NCBI GenBank assembly: GCA_913776245.1
Contig: CAJYLO010000017.1
Coordinates: 85,184-149,183 of the forward strand
Length of the DNA: 64,000 nt
DNA from: an uncultured Chryseobacterium sp.
Lineage (GTDB): Bacteria; Bacteroidota; Bacteroidia; Flavobacteriales; Weeksellaceae
Direction of reading: 5' to 3'
The position numbers and the translations under genes were made by a program. The notes below the pieces were generated by a model, which was given only the letters and a program-made list of their open reading frames with translations, had not been told where the DNA came from and ran no database searches. Shown in pieces: positions 1-7,657 of the stretch (position 1 is its first letter; each line of letters opens with the position of its first letter).

Positions 1-190
1 CAGTGGGATGATTGCGCTGGTAGATAAGGACGGCAATCTTCGTTGCAGGTTTGATGAGAATAATATGCCGGTGCTGTATTATTCAGGTCTGAATTATGAC
101 GATCCGGAAGGTAACAAGACCAGCCTGCGCGGAAAATACCATCCGGACAGGGAAAAGCTGATTGAAGATATCAGAAAATTATTGAAATAA
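1..190 (+). CDS. C-terminal end of a probable SCO1/SenC-family protein (5' partial)
   Basis: The reading frame is open from the first base and stops at 188-190, so only the last ~62 residues are visible. They contain a thioredoxin-fold-like strand and turn (GMIALVDKDGNLRCRF) and a helix ending EDIRKLLK, which resembles the end of SCO-family copper chaperones for cytochrome oxidase assembly in flavobacteria. The Cys pair and His that would settle the family lie outside the window. It could be another thioredoxin-like protein. It is followed 42 bp downstream by an exported superoxide dismutase on the same strand. Confidence 0.45.
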   Translation, partial: SGMIALVDKDGNLRCRFDENNMPVLYYSGLNYDDPEGNKTSLRGKYHPDREKLIEDIRKLLK

Positions 191-232
191 GAATTGGGAA
201 TAGAAATAATTATTAAAAATAAATTATAGGAA

Positions 233-901
233 ATGAAAGTATTAAAATTAACAGCGGTCAGTTTTTTAATGGCTGCACAGTTTGTATCGGCACAATTTAA
301 GCAGACACCATTGCCATATGCTTATAATGCTTTGGAAGGTTCAATTGATGCCCAGACTATGGAAATACATTATACCAAGCATGCTGCCGGATATGTGACC
401 AATCTTAACAAGGCTGTGGCGGGAACACCAATGGAAAAGGAAAGTATTGAAAAGATATTGTCACACGTGTCCAAAGAAAGCCAGGCGGTTCGTAATAATG
501 CCGGCGGCCACTACAACCACGAGCTTTTCTGGACTATACTGACACCCGAAAAGAATACGCAGCCTTCCGCAAAGTTAACTAAAGCGATCAATGACACTTT
601 CGGCAGCCTGGATGCTCTGAAAGAAAAGCTGAGCAAAGCCGGTGCAGACCGTTTCGGTTCTGGATGGGCTTGGCTGGTGGTGACCGGCGATAAAAAGCTG
701 GCAGTAAGCTCATTACCTAATCAGGATAATCCGCTGATGGATATTTCTGACATCAAAGGCACACCGATTCTTGGAATTGATGTCTGGGAACACGCTTATT
801 ATCTGAAATATCAGAATAAAAGAGCCGACTATCTTAATGCATTCTGGAATGTCGTCAACTGGAAAGAAGTAAGCAGACGTTATGAAGAAGCTGTAAAATA
901 G
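233..901 (+). CDS. Exported Fe/Mn superoxide dismutase
   Basis: Converts superoxide to peroxide and oxygen. Residues 1-20 form a signal peptide ending SAQ, so the enzyme should act in the periplasm or outside the cell. The N-terminal hairpin domain carries metal ligands His46 (MEIHYTKH) and His96 ([10 protein letters not shown]). The C-terminal domain carries Asp183 and His187 ([10 protein letters not shown]), and FGSGWAWLV is present at about 141-149. With 222 residues including the signal it is a normal SodA/SodB length. Whether iron or manganese is used cannot be read from the sequence. A strong terminator follows directly, so the unit ends here. Confidence 0.95.
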   Translation: MKVLKLTAVSFLMAAQFVSAQFKQTPLPYAYNALEGSIDAQTMEIHYTKHAAGYVTNLNKAVAGTPMEKESIEKILSHVSKESQAVRNNAGGHYNHELFWTILTPEKNTQPSAKLTKAINDTFGSLDALKEKLSKAGADRFGSGWAWLVVTGDKKLAVSSLPNQDNPLMDISDIKGTPILGIDVWEHAYYLKYQNKRADYLNAFWNVVNWKEVSRRYEEAVK

Positions 902-916
902 TCTTAATAAACAATA

Positions 917-945
917 AAACCTTCAGAATTTTCTGAAGGTTTTTA
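917..945 (+). terminator. Rho-independent terminator after the superoxide dismutase gene
   Basis: AAACCTTCAGAA pairs with TTCTGAAGGTTT and is followed by a T-rich run. It lies 16 bp past the stop codon. The A-rich left side would also allow termination of the convergent amylase gene. Confidence 0.85.
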
Positions 946-992
946 TTTTCAGGAAGCTCTCAGTGAGCTTAAATACTATATTAAGTTTTATC

Positions 993-2336
993 TTATTTTT
1001 CAAAAACGAGATATCCGAAAGCCGGCAGATTAACATCAGAACTGTTAATCAGTGCAGACTTCTCATTAGTGAAGACATTCTTATACGTTCCGGTAATCTT
1101 CTCATCTTCAAGTTTAAAAGCAATAGGATCTTTGGATGTATTGATTAGTACAAGAACTTCTCTTTCTCCATTTTTTCTCAGATAGGCTAGTATCCTGTCA
1201 TTTGCGTTAGTGTTGATCCAGTAGGTAGTTACGGCGGGATCGCCGCCACGCAAAGCGGGATTTTCAGATTTTAGGTTAAGGAGTGTTTTGTAAAAATCTT
1301 CCATTTCATATTTCCCGGTCCAAGGAATAGGGTCTTTTTCAAAGAATTCAAGACGCTTGGTTTTCATAGGTAGTTCCTGGCCGGAATACAATAACGGGAC
1401 ACCGTTCCATGTGGCAGAAAAAACAGCCAGTGCCGGTGCAAGATCACCGTACTTTTCATATTCTGTTCCGTTCCACGAGTTCTCGTCGTGGTTTGTGGTA
1501 AACCAGGCTCTCATAGAATTATCTCCTATTTTAGAGTATTGTTCCAGGAGATTCTTCAGGTCGGAAAGTGGTAAATGTTTCTGATAAAAATCCTGAGACA
1601 GGTGCATCCATTTCCAGCTATAGCTGGCGTCAAAAACTTTTCCGTAATCTGGGTTTTCAAGCTCGTCAAACTCGCCCAGGAAGAAAAGAGGTTTTACTTT
1701 TTCCACTTCAGGTCTTGCCTGCTGCCAGAAATCTACTTCTACCCAGCTTGCAAGATCGCATCGGAAACCATCAATATTAGTTTCTTTTACCCAATACTTC
1801 ATGGCGTCTATCATTGCCAGGCGCATTCCTTTATTAGAATAGTCCAATTCGATAATATCATCCATTCCGCTGGCTTTATGGAAGCTGCCATCAGGATCTT
1901 TCAGATACCAGTCCGGGTGCGTTTTGGTCCAGACGTGATCCCAGCCGGTGTGGTTGGCCACCCAGTCTATGATCACTTTGAAACCCATCTTGTGCGCTTC
2001 ATTCACCAGGTGCTTAAAATCATCCAGAGTCCCGAATTCCGGGCTGATGCTGGTGTAATCATAAGCTGCATAAGGACTTCCCAGGCTGCCTTTTTTGTTT
2101 TCCTCGGCAATTGGCGTTATCGGCATAAACCACAATGTTTTCACACCCATTTTTTTAAGTCTCGGCAAATGTTTTTCAAAAGCCGAAAAAGTTCCTTCCG
2201 GCGTATATTGTCTTACATTGACCTCATAGATATTAGTAGTGTGTTTCCATTCTTGTGGTAATTCCATAGCTTGATTCTGAGTTTTACAGGATAATAATAA
2301 TGCGGCTATTGCCGGTATAAGAATCAGTTTTTTCAT
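993..2336 (-). CDS. Alpha-amylase family (GH13) lipoprotein
   Basis: Predicted secreted glycoside hydrolase for alpha-glucans. The chosen ATG at 2336 gives a lipoprotein signal with lipobox LLLSC and lipidated Cys17; a longer frame upstream adds only residues before a clear signal peptide. All four GH13 regions are visible: DWVANH (~125-129), GFRCDLASWV with nucleophile Asp194, FFLGEFDE with acid/base Glu222, and TTNHDENSW with Asp284. At 447 residues it has a compact (beta/alpha)8 barrel plus a short C-terminal beta domain. It is transcribed alone, convergent with the superoxide dismutase gene. Exact specificity (amylase, oligo-glucosidase or similar) is not determined. Confidence 0.9.
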   Translation of the reverse strand: MKKLILIPAIAALLLSCKTQNQAMELPQEWKHTTNIYEVNVRQYTPEGTFSAFEKHLPRLKKMGVKTLWFMPITPIAEENKKGSLGSPYAAYDYTSISPEFGTLDDFKHLVNEAHKMGFKVIIDWVANHTGWDHVWTKTHPDWYLKDPDGSFHKASGMDDIIELDYSNKGMRLAMIDAMKYWVKETNIDGFRCDLASWVEVDFWQQARPEVEKVKPLFFLGEFDELENPDYGKVFDASYSWKWMHLSQDFYQKHLPLSDLKNLLEQYSKIGDNSMRAWFTTNHDENSWNGTEYEKYGDLAPALAVFSATWNGVPLLYSGQELPMKTKRLEFFEKDPIPWTGKYEMEDFYKTLLNLKSENPALRGGDPAVTTYWINTNANDRILAYLRKNGEREVLVLINTSKDPIAFKLEDEKITGTYKNVFTNEKSALINSSDVNLPAFGYLVFEK

Positions 2337-2487
2337 TATAAAAAAAATTTCTCTTAGGTTGTGAATTGATTGTCTATTTTGTAAATGTAATAAAAACAAA
2401 TCATGCAGGAAAACTGAAGATTGTTAATGTTTTATAAATATACTGATCCCTTGCACGCTTTTTGTTTTTCAGATTATAAATTTAAAG

Positions 2488-3126
2488 ATGAAACATGTTT
2501 TCTTAATTTGTTTACTGATTATCATCTGTTCATGTTCCGACAATAAAACAGATGAAGGGTCTGAAAACCATACCAGATCAAATCCTGTAAATAAAAAGAC
2601 AAGGTCCAATGCTTCTAAAATGCTAAGTTCTGTAGATGATATCCGAAAGGAATTTCATAAAACTCAGTCCAAAATTTTGCAAAGGAAACTTGATTCTCTT
2701 GGTTTCAGCTATGAATGCGATGAAAGAGTAGGAGATGTTACATATTATTATGATCAAAACGATTTGAAAATGATTCGGTTTTCTACAGGTGACAGCCATT
2801 TTTCTTCTGAGCAGCATTATTATATCAATACAGGAAAACCTTATTTTGTCTATATCAAAGAAACATTATGGAGTTTTGATGGAGGAACTGCAGACAAGCC
2901 GGAAACTAAAGACGACATTACGGAAAAACGATTTTATATTTCAGACGGAAAACCAGTTCTTTGTCTCGAAAAAAAATATACTGTAAAATCTTCTTCTGCA
3001 AATAATCCAAAACCACAAGATGTTAAAAATACGGAAATCCGGAGCTGTTCTATTTCAGATCTTGAAAAACAGTACGGAATACTTTTGAAATATAAAAATA
3101 ACAAGACGGCGTTAAAATGCCTGTAA
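2488..3126 (+). CDS. Uncharacterised lipoprotein
   Basis: 212 residues. The N-terminus is a lipoprotein signal, hydrophobic with a Cys-Ser-Cys end (LLIIICSCSDN), so the product is probably anchored in a membrane facing the periplasm or surface. A Lys/Ser/Asn-rich linker follows, then a mixed alpha/beta region with several Tyr-rich strands. No family is recognised. It is a single gene between the divergent amylase and a bidirectional terminator. The start is supported by the signal peptide. Confidence 0.75.
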   Translation: MKHVFLICLLIIICSCSDNKTDEGSENHTRSNPVNKKTRSNASKMLSSVDDIRKEFHKTQSKILQRKLDSLGFSYECDERVGDVTYYYDQNDLKMIRFSTGDSHFSSEQHYYINTGKPYFVYIKETLWSFDGGTADKPETKDDITEKRFYISDGKPVLCLEKKYTVKSSSANNPKPQDVKNTEIRSCSISDLEKQYGILLKYKNNKTALKCL

Positions 3127-3136
3127 AAAAAGCATA

Positions 3137-3163
3137 AAAAAACCCGAAAATCTTCGGGCTTTA
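3137..3163. terminator. Bidirectional terminator
   Basis: CCCGAA pairs with TTCGGG (about 3143-3158), with A-run on the left and T-run on the right. It sits between two convergent genes and can serve both. Confidence 0.8.
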
Positions 3164-3176
3164 TTTATGTTAAGGA

Positions 3177-3761
3177 TTAATCCTCATCGTCTTCTTCAAA
3201 AACATCATTGTAACCAGTGTCTTCTTCTTCATCACCAAAATCATCATCTTCATCATCAAAACTTGTTTCTTTGAAATCTGCATCAAAATCTTCAAAATCT
3301 TCATCAAGAAGCGGTATTGCGGAACTTCTGCTTTTCCCGTTCGCAGACCCGTTTTTACTCGGAGCTTTCAACGGGACATTTCCAAACCTGTAAACCGTAA
3401 TAGGATAATTAACGGCTGGTGTCTCTTCATTTACTTCCAGCAGCTCACAGAAAAATTCCCAAAGGTCTATAAAACCATACTGGAATCTCATTTTTGCGCC
3501 TACTTGCGGGAATCCTTCATTCAGGTAAACATCAGACATAATTTCGCCGTCACCATCATCACTCATATCTTCCAAAGGGACAGATCTGCCTTCATTCCAT
3601 TCTTCATCGGAAAAATAAAAAGATGACAACTCTTCGCCCGGCAGACTGAATGCGCTTTTGATGCCCAAGTGCAGATTCCAGAGTGTCTGCTTTTCTTTGA
3701 TCTCGATATCTCTGAAAATTGTTTCTTTGGCGTCCAGAATTACTCTTATCTTATAGACCAT
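3177..3761 (-). CDS. pRiA4b ORF-3-like (IS1096 passenger TnpR-like) protein with acidic tail
   Basis: 194 residues. Residues 1-120 resemble the plasmid pRiA4b ORF-3 domain: MVYKIRVIL at the start, a TLWNLHLGI helix, an SSFYFSDEEW strand, and a late MRFQYGFIDLWEFFCEL segment. Residues 140-194 are an extremely acidic Asp/Glu-rich tail, probably disordered. The family is found both on plasmids and in chromosomes, and its molecular role is unknown. No transposase lies nearby, so it should not be read as an insertion-sequence gene here. Confidence 0.75.
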   Translation of the reverse strand: MVYKIRVILDAKETIFRDIEIKEKQTLWNLHLGIKSAFSLPGEELSSFYFSDEEWNEGRSVPLEDMSDDGDGEIMSDVYLNEGFPQVGAKMRFQYGFIDLWEFFCELLEVNEETPAVNYPITVYRFGNVPLKAPSKNGSANGKSRSSAIPLLDEDFEDFDADFKETSFDDEDDDFGDEEEDTGYNDVFEEDDED

Positions 3762-3864
3762 TTTCGTTTTACTTTAACTTTGTATTAGGTTGATTAATGT
3801 TGCAAATATAAAACAAATGAATTTTCGGAAAAGTTTCTTGGAAATTTTTTTTAAAAAAAGTTTT

Positions 3865-4977
3865 TTATAAATTTTGCGCCTTTCCGGTAGCAGAATTACT
3901 GTTTGCAACGGCTTTTGCTTTTTTGAGGTTCGGAGTTGATTTTGATAGTTTGAATTTGAATTTAGTTCCTGAAAGATAGGCGCTCTCGACACTTATCGTT
4001 TGCTTATGAGCTTCCAGGATGTGCTTTACAATAGCCAGTCCCAGGCCAGATCCGCCTTCTTTCCTGCTTCTGCTGCTTTCCACACGGAAAAAGCGCTCAA
4101 AGATTCTTGGCAGGTTTTCCGGCTTGATTCCCATTCCGTTATCCTCTACAGAAATGTGGATGCTTTTCGTTCCTTCTCTTGTGGATACAATGATCTGTGC
4201 TTCTTCTCTGTTCGCATATTTTATAGAGTTGGAGATCAGATTAATAAGAACCTGCGAAATTCTTTGTTTGTCCGCAAACACGAATAACTGTGGCTGAGTG
4301 GTCTGCAGCTGCATGGTCATCGCATGTTTTTCTGCTTCCATTTCTAAAAGGTCAAATATTTCCTGCACCAAAAGATTGATATCGAAAATACTGTACTTCA
4401 GGTCGATTTGCCCGGATTCATACCGGTTGATCATATCCAGATCCTTGACGATGTTCAGAAGTCTTTCCACGGAACTGTCAATTCTCTGTAGATATTTGTC
4501 ACGGATCGTGAGATCCTCCACGCCACCGTCGCGGAGTGTTTCTATATAGCCTTGTATTGAGAAAAGAGGTGTTTTCAGTTCATGAGATATATTTCCGATA
4601 TATTCTTTCCGGTAGGTTTCCATTTCTTTCATCATACCGATCTCTGCGTTTTTCTGATTCATCTCATGCATTTTTTCACCGAGCTCCTTGAAGCCGAGGT
4701 CTGTATCATAATCGTGGATGATATCTTCCGGAAGGATATTTGTGATTCTTCTGATTTGCTTTTTACTGTAGAAGCTGAACAGGAATTCCAGGACAAAATA
4801 GTTGAGAAAAAATAAAAAACCCAGCGTAATAACTAAAAAGTAATTAAAGTCCCTGGTTTTGAAGTAAACATCATCAGTATAAAACTCAAACAGCAAAACG
4901 GCAACGCCAACAACAGCTACCAGTGAAAAGGAAGCTGCTGCAGATAGCCAGTTGATTTTTACAGAATTTCTTATCAT
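3865..4977 (-). CDS. Sensor histidine kinase, PhoR-like
   Basis: 370 residues. Two transmembrane helices (about 12-30 and 45-68) are separated by a very short loop, so there is almost no periplasmic sensor. Then follow a HisKA domain with H-box NISHELKTPL, an HATPase domain with LINLISNSIKYAN, the DNGMGI box, FERFFRVESSRSR, and GSGLGLAIV. It lies 31 bp downstream of an OmpR-type response regulator on the same strand and is its obvious partner. The short sensor suggests detection in the membrane or through a partner protein. Phosphate sensing is only an analogy to PhoR. Confidence 0.93.
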   Translation of the reverse strand: MIRNSVKINWLSAAASFSLVAVVGVAVLLFEFYTDDVYFKTRDFNYFLVITLGFLFFLNYFVLEFLFSFYSKKQIRRITNILPEDIIHDYDTDLGFKELGEKMHEMNQKNAEIGMMKEMETYRKEYIGNISHELKTPLFSIQGYIETLRDGGVEDLTIRDKYLQRIDSSVERLLNIVKDLDMINRYESGQIDLKYSIFDINLLVQEIFDLLEMEAEKHAMTMQLQTTQPQLFVFADKQRISQVLINLISNSIKYANREEAQIIVSTREGTKSIHISVEDNGMGIKPENLPRIFERFFRVESSRSRKEGGSGLGLAIVKHILEAHKQTISVESAYLSGTKFKFKLSKSTPNLKKAKAVANSNSATGKAQNL

Positions 4978-5008
4978 TTCAAAAAAAAGATTTTCTAAAA
5001 AGAAAATC

Positions 5009-5686
5009 CTAAACTACTAATTTATAACCAATTCCTTTCAATGTCTGGATGGTATTGATGCCGAGTTTCTCTCTGAGCCTTCTGATATGGACATCGATGG
5101 TTCTTTCGCCCACAATAACATCATTTCCCCAGACTTTTTCAAGGATCTCTTCCCTTTTGAAAACCTTATCCGTGTTAGAGGCCAGCAGATAAAGGAGGTC
5201 AAACTCTTTCTTCGGAAGCAGGAATTCTTCTTTTCCTTTCGAAACTTTGAAGTTATCCTTATCAATTATAAGATCACCGATCTCGATATAATTAGAATTC
5301 TCCTGAGATTGTGCTCCCAGCTGCAGAAGTGCAGCCACTTTGGAGACCAGAACCTTTGGTTTGATAAGTTTTACGATGTAATCATTCGCTCCCGCCTGAT
5401 AACCGGCCAGCTGTGAGAATTCCTCACTTCTTGCAGATAAAAATACGATCAGCGTTTTTTGGAGTTCCTTGATCTTGCGCAGGTCCTGACATGTTTCTAT
5501 ACCATCTTTTTCCGGCATCATTACATCCAGAAGAATAAGATCCGGCAGTAGCTCTTTAGCTTTATCGATACCTTCATTCCCATTGCTGGCGGTAAAAACC
5601 TGATAGCCTTCTTTTTCCAAATTATATGAGATGATCTCAAGAATGTCCTGCTCATCATCAATTAAAAGGATTTTTTTACGATTCAT
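5009..5686 (-). CDS. OmpR/PhoB-family response regulator
   Basis: 225 residues. The receiver domain has acidic pocket Asp10-Asp11 and phosphoacceptor Asp54 (LILLDVMMPEKDG). The C-terminal winged-helix DNA-binding domain has ERTIDVHIRRLREKLG and IQTLKGIGYKL. It is the first gene of an operon with the PhoR-like kinase. The residue after the conserved receiver lysine is Leu (YIVKLIKP), where nearly all family members have Pro. A -7-like box lies 20 bp upstream of the start. Confidence 0.95.
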   Translation of the reverse strand: MNRKKILLIDDEQDILEIISYNLEKEGYQVFTASNGNEGIDKAKELLPDLILLDVMMPEKDGIETCQDLRKIKELQKTLIVFLSARSEEFSQLAGYQAGANDYIVKLIKPKVLVSKVAALLQLGAQSQENSNYIEIGDLIIDKDNFKVSKGKEEFLLPKKEFDLLYLLASNTDKVFKREEILEKVWGNDVIVGERTIDVHIRRLREKLGINTIQTLKGIGYKLVV

Positions 5687-5705
5687 TACGATTTATTAAT
5701 TATCC

Positions 5706-5713
5706 CAAAATTA
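5706..5713 (-). promoter_or_regulatory. -7 promoter box of the two-component operon
   Basis: Read on the minus strand this is TAATTTTG, matching the Bacteroidota TAnnTTTG consensus, 20 bp before the regulator start. No convincing -33 TTG was found at the expected distance. Confidence 0.5.
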
Positions 5714-5853
5714 AAAAAAAATGAATGGTATATAACTATTTGTTCAAAGTTCATATAAATTTAACATTTACTAAATAATAATTTCAATTTTCCGAAGGAT
5801 AAACGGAGACTTAATCAAACACAGAAACGTTTTATTTTTCGGGGAAATTAAGT

Positions 5854-5861
5854 TAAATTTG
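5854..5861 (+). promoter_or_regulatory. -7 promoter box of glnS
   Basis: TAAATTTG, a perfect TAnnTTTG match 17 bp before the glnS ATG. No clear -33 element. Confidence 0.55.
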
Positions 5862-5878
5862 CACTTCATGTTCAGATT

Positions 5879-7549
5879 ATGGAAGAAGAAAAAAAATCAC
5901 TCAATTTTATTGAGCAAATTATAGAAGACGACCTGGAAAGCGGCCTGGATTCCGGAAAATTGCGTTTCCGTTTTCCGCCGGAACCCAACGGTTACCTTCA
6001 CATTGGTCATACCAAAGCGATCTGCATCAATTTTGGTTTAGGAGAAAAATACAATGCGCCGGTCAATCTTCGTTTTGATGATACCAATCCGGAAAAAGAA
6101 GAGCAGGAGTTTGTAGATTCTATAAAGAAGGATGTAGAATGGCTGGGTTTCAAATGGGATAAGGAATGCTATGCATCAGATTATTTCCAGCAATTGTATG
6201 AGTGGGCTGTAGCGCTTATCAAACAAGGAAAAGCCTATGTAGATGAGCAGCCGTCCGAAGACATTACCGCACAAAGAAAAACGCCATTTGAGCCTGGAAT
6301 AGAGTCGCCTTTCAGAAACCGTCCTGTGGAAGAAAGCCTTCAGCTTTTCGAAAAAATGAAGAACGGCGAATTTGAAGAAGGAGCGATGAGTCTGCGTGCA
6401 AAAATCGATATGACTTCTCCGAATATGAATATGCGCGATCCCGTGATGTACAGGATTCTGAAGCGTCCGCACCACAGAACCGGAGATGAATGGAAAATCT
6501 ATCCGATGTACGACTGGGCACACGGAGAAAGTGATTACCTGGAGCAGGTTTCGCATTCGCTTTGTTCATTAGAGTTTGAAAACCACCGTCCGCTCTATGA
6601 ATGGTATCTGAACCAGGTTTATGACCAGGGAAAAGTGGCGCCTAAGCAGAGAGAATTTGCGAGGATGAATGTTTCCTATATGGTCACTTCCAAAAGAAAA
6701 CTTCAGAGACTGGTTGCAGAAGGTGTAACCACAGGTTGGGATGACCCGCGGATGCCGACTATTTCCGGATTAAGAAGAAAAGGCTATACACCGGTTTCTA
6801 TCAGAAATTTTATTGAAAGGGTAGGCGTCGCCAAAAGGGAAAACCTGATTGATATTCAGTTGTTGGAATTCTTCGTAAGAGAAGATCTTAATAAGATTGC
6901 GACCAGAGTTATGGCGGTCGTGAATCCGGTAAAGCTCATCATCGAAAATTACCCTGAAGATAAAGAAGAATGGCTTGAAACGGAAAATAATCCTGAGGAT
7001 GAAAACGCAGGAACAAGACAAGTACCTTTTTCAAGAGAGCTTTATATAGAAAGAGAAGATTTTCAGGAAGAAGCAGATAAAAAATTCTTCAGATTAAAAT
7101 TAGGTGGCGAAGTTCGTCTGAAATCCGGTTACATCATCAAGGCAGAACGCGTTGAGAAAAACGTAAAAGGAGAAATAACAACCATTTTTGCAACTTATGA
7201 CCAGGATTCCAGATCCGGCAGCGGAACCGAAGCCAGTCTTAGGAAAGTGAAAGGAACGCTGCACTGGGTTTCTGCAAAACACGCTTTGCCAATTGAGATC
7301 AGAACCTACGAAAGACTGTTCACCACAGAACAGCCGGATGCGGAGAAAGATGTTGATTTTATGGCATTTATCAATCATCAGTCATTAAGGGTTTCTTACG
7401 GTTTTGCGGAGCCAAGCCTTAAAAATGCGACTTTGGAAGATCATTACCAATTCCAGAGAATCGGTTATTACATTAAGGACAGAGATTCTTTGGATGATAA
7501 ATTGGTTTTCAACAGAACTGTGACGCTGAAAGATGGTTACAAACCATAG
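5879..7549 (+). CDS. glnS: Glutamine--tRNA ligase
   Basis: Charges tRNA-Gln in the cytoplasm. 556 residues, close to the 554 of E. coli GlnRS. The class I signature PPEPNGYLHIGHTKAI lies near residues 33-48, and the second ATP site is VTSKRKLQ, a KMSKS-type variant. FDDTNPEKE follows the first signature as expected for GlnRS rather than GluRS. Residues after ~340 form the two beta-barrel anticodon-binding domains. The start follows a promoter box by 17 bp. A strong hairpin terminator follows the stop, so the gene is monocistronic. Confidence 0.97.
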   Translation: MEEEKKSLNFIEQIIEDDLESGLDSGKLRFRFPPEPNGYLHIGHTKAICINFGLGEKYNAPVNLRFDDTNPEKEEQEFVDSIKKDVEWLGFKWDKECYASDYFQQLYEWAVALIKQGKAYVDEQPSEDITAQRKTPFEPGIESPFRNRPVEESLQLFEKMKNGEFEEGAMSLRAKIDMTSPNMNMRDPVMYRILKRPHHRTGDEWKIYPMYDWAHGESDYLEQVSHSLCSLEFENHRPLYEWYLNQVYDQGKVAPKQREFARMNVSYMVTSKRKLQRLVAEGVTTGWDDPRMPTISGLRRKGYTPVSIRNFIERVGVAKRENLIDIQLLEFFVREDLNKIATRVMAVVNPVKLIIENYPEDKEEWLETENNPEDENAGTRQVPFSRELYIEREDFQEEADKKFFRLKLGGEVRLKSGYIIKAERVEKNVKGEITTIFATYDQDSRSGSGTEASLRKVKGTLHWVSAKHALPIEIRTYERLFTTEQPDAEKDVDFMAFINHQSLRVSYGFAEPSLKNATLEDHYQFQRIGYYIKDRDSLDDKLVFNRTVTLKDGYKP

Positions 7550-7570
7550 TCTTTGAAAATAATATAAATT

Positions 7571-7598
7571 GAAAATCAGGCTTTTGCCTGATTTTTTT
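7571..7598 (+). terminator. glnS: Terminator after glnS
   Basis: AAATCAGGC pairs with GCCTGATTT across a short TTTT-containing loop, followed by a T-run. Confidence 0.85.
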
Positions 7599-7657
7599 AT
7601 GAATGATGTAACAGAAATAATTGCCTTCTTGTCTTATTTTCAAGTAACCGAAAACTT

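Noticed and set aside
3177-3761. Reading the pRiA4b ORF-3-like gene as part of an IS1096 insertion sequence
   Set aside because: No transposase, inverted ends or target duplication are visible around it.
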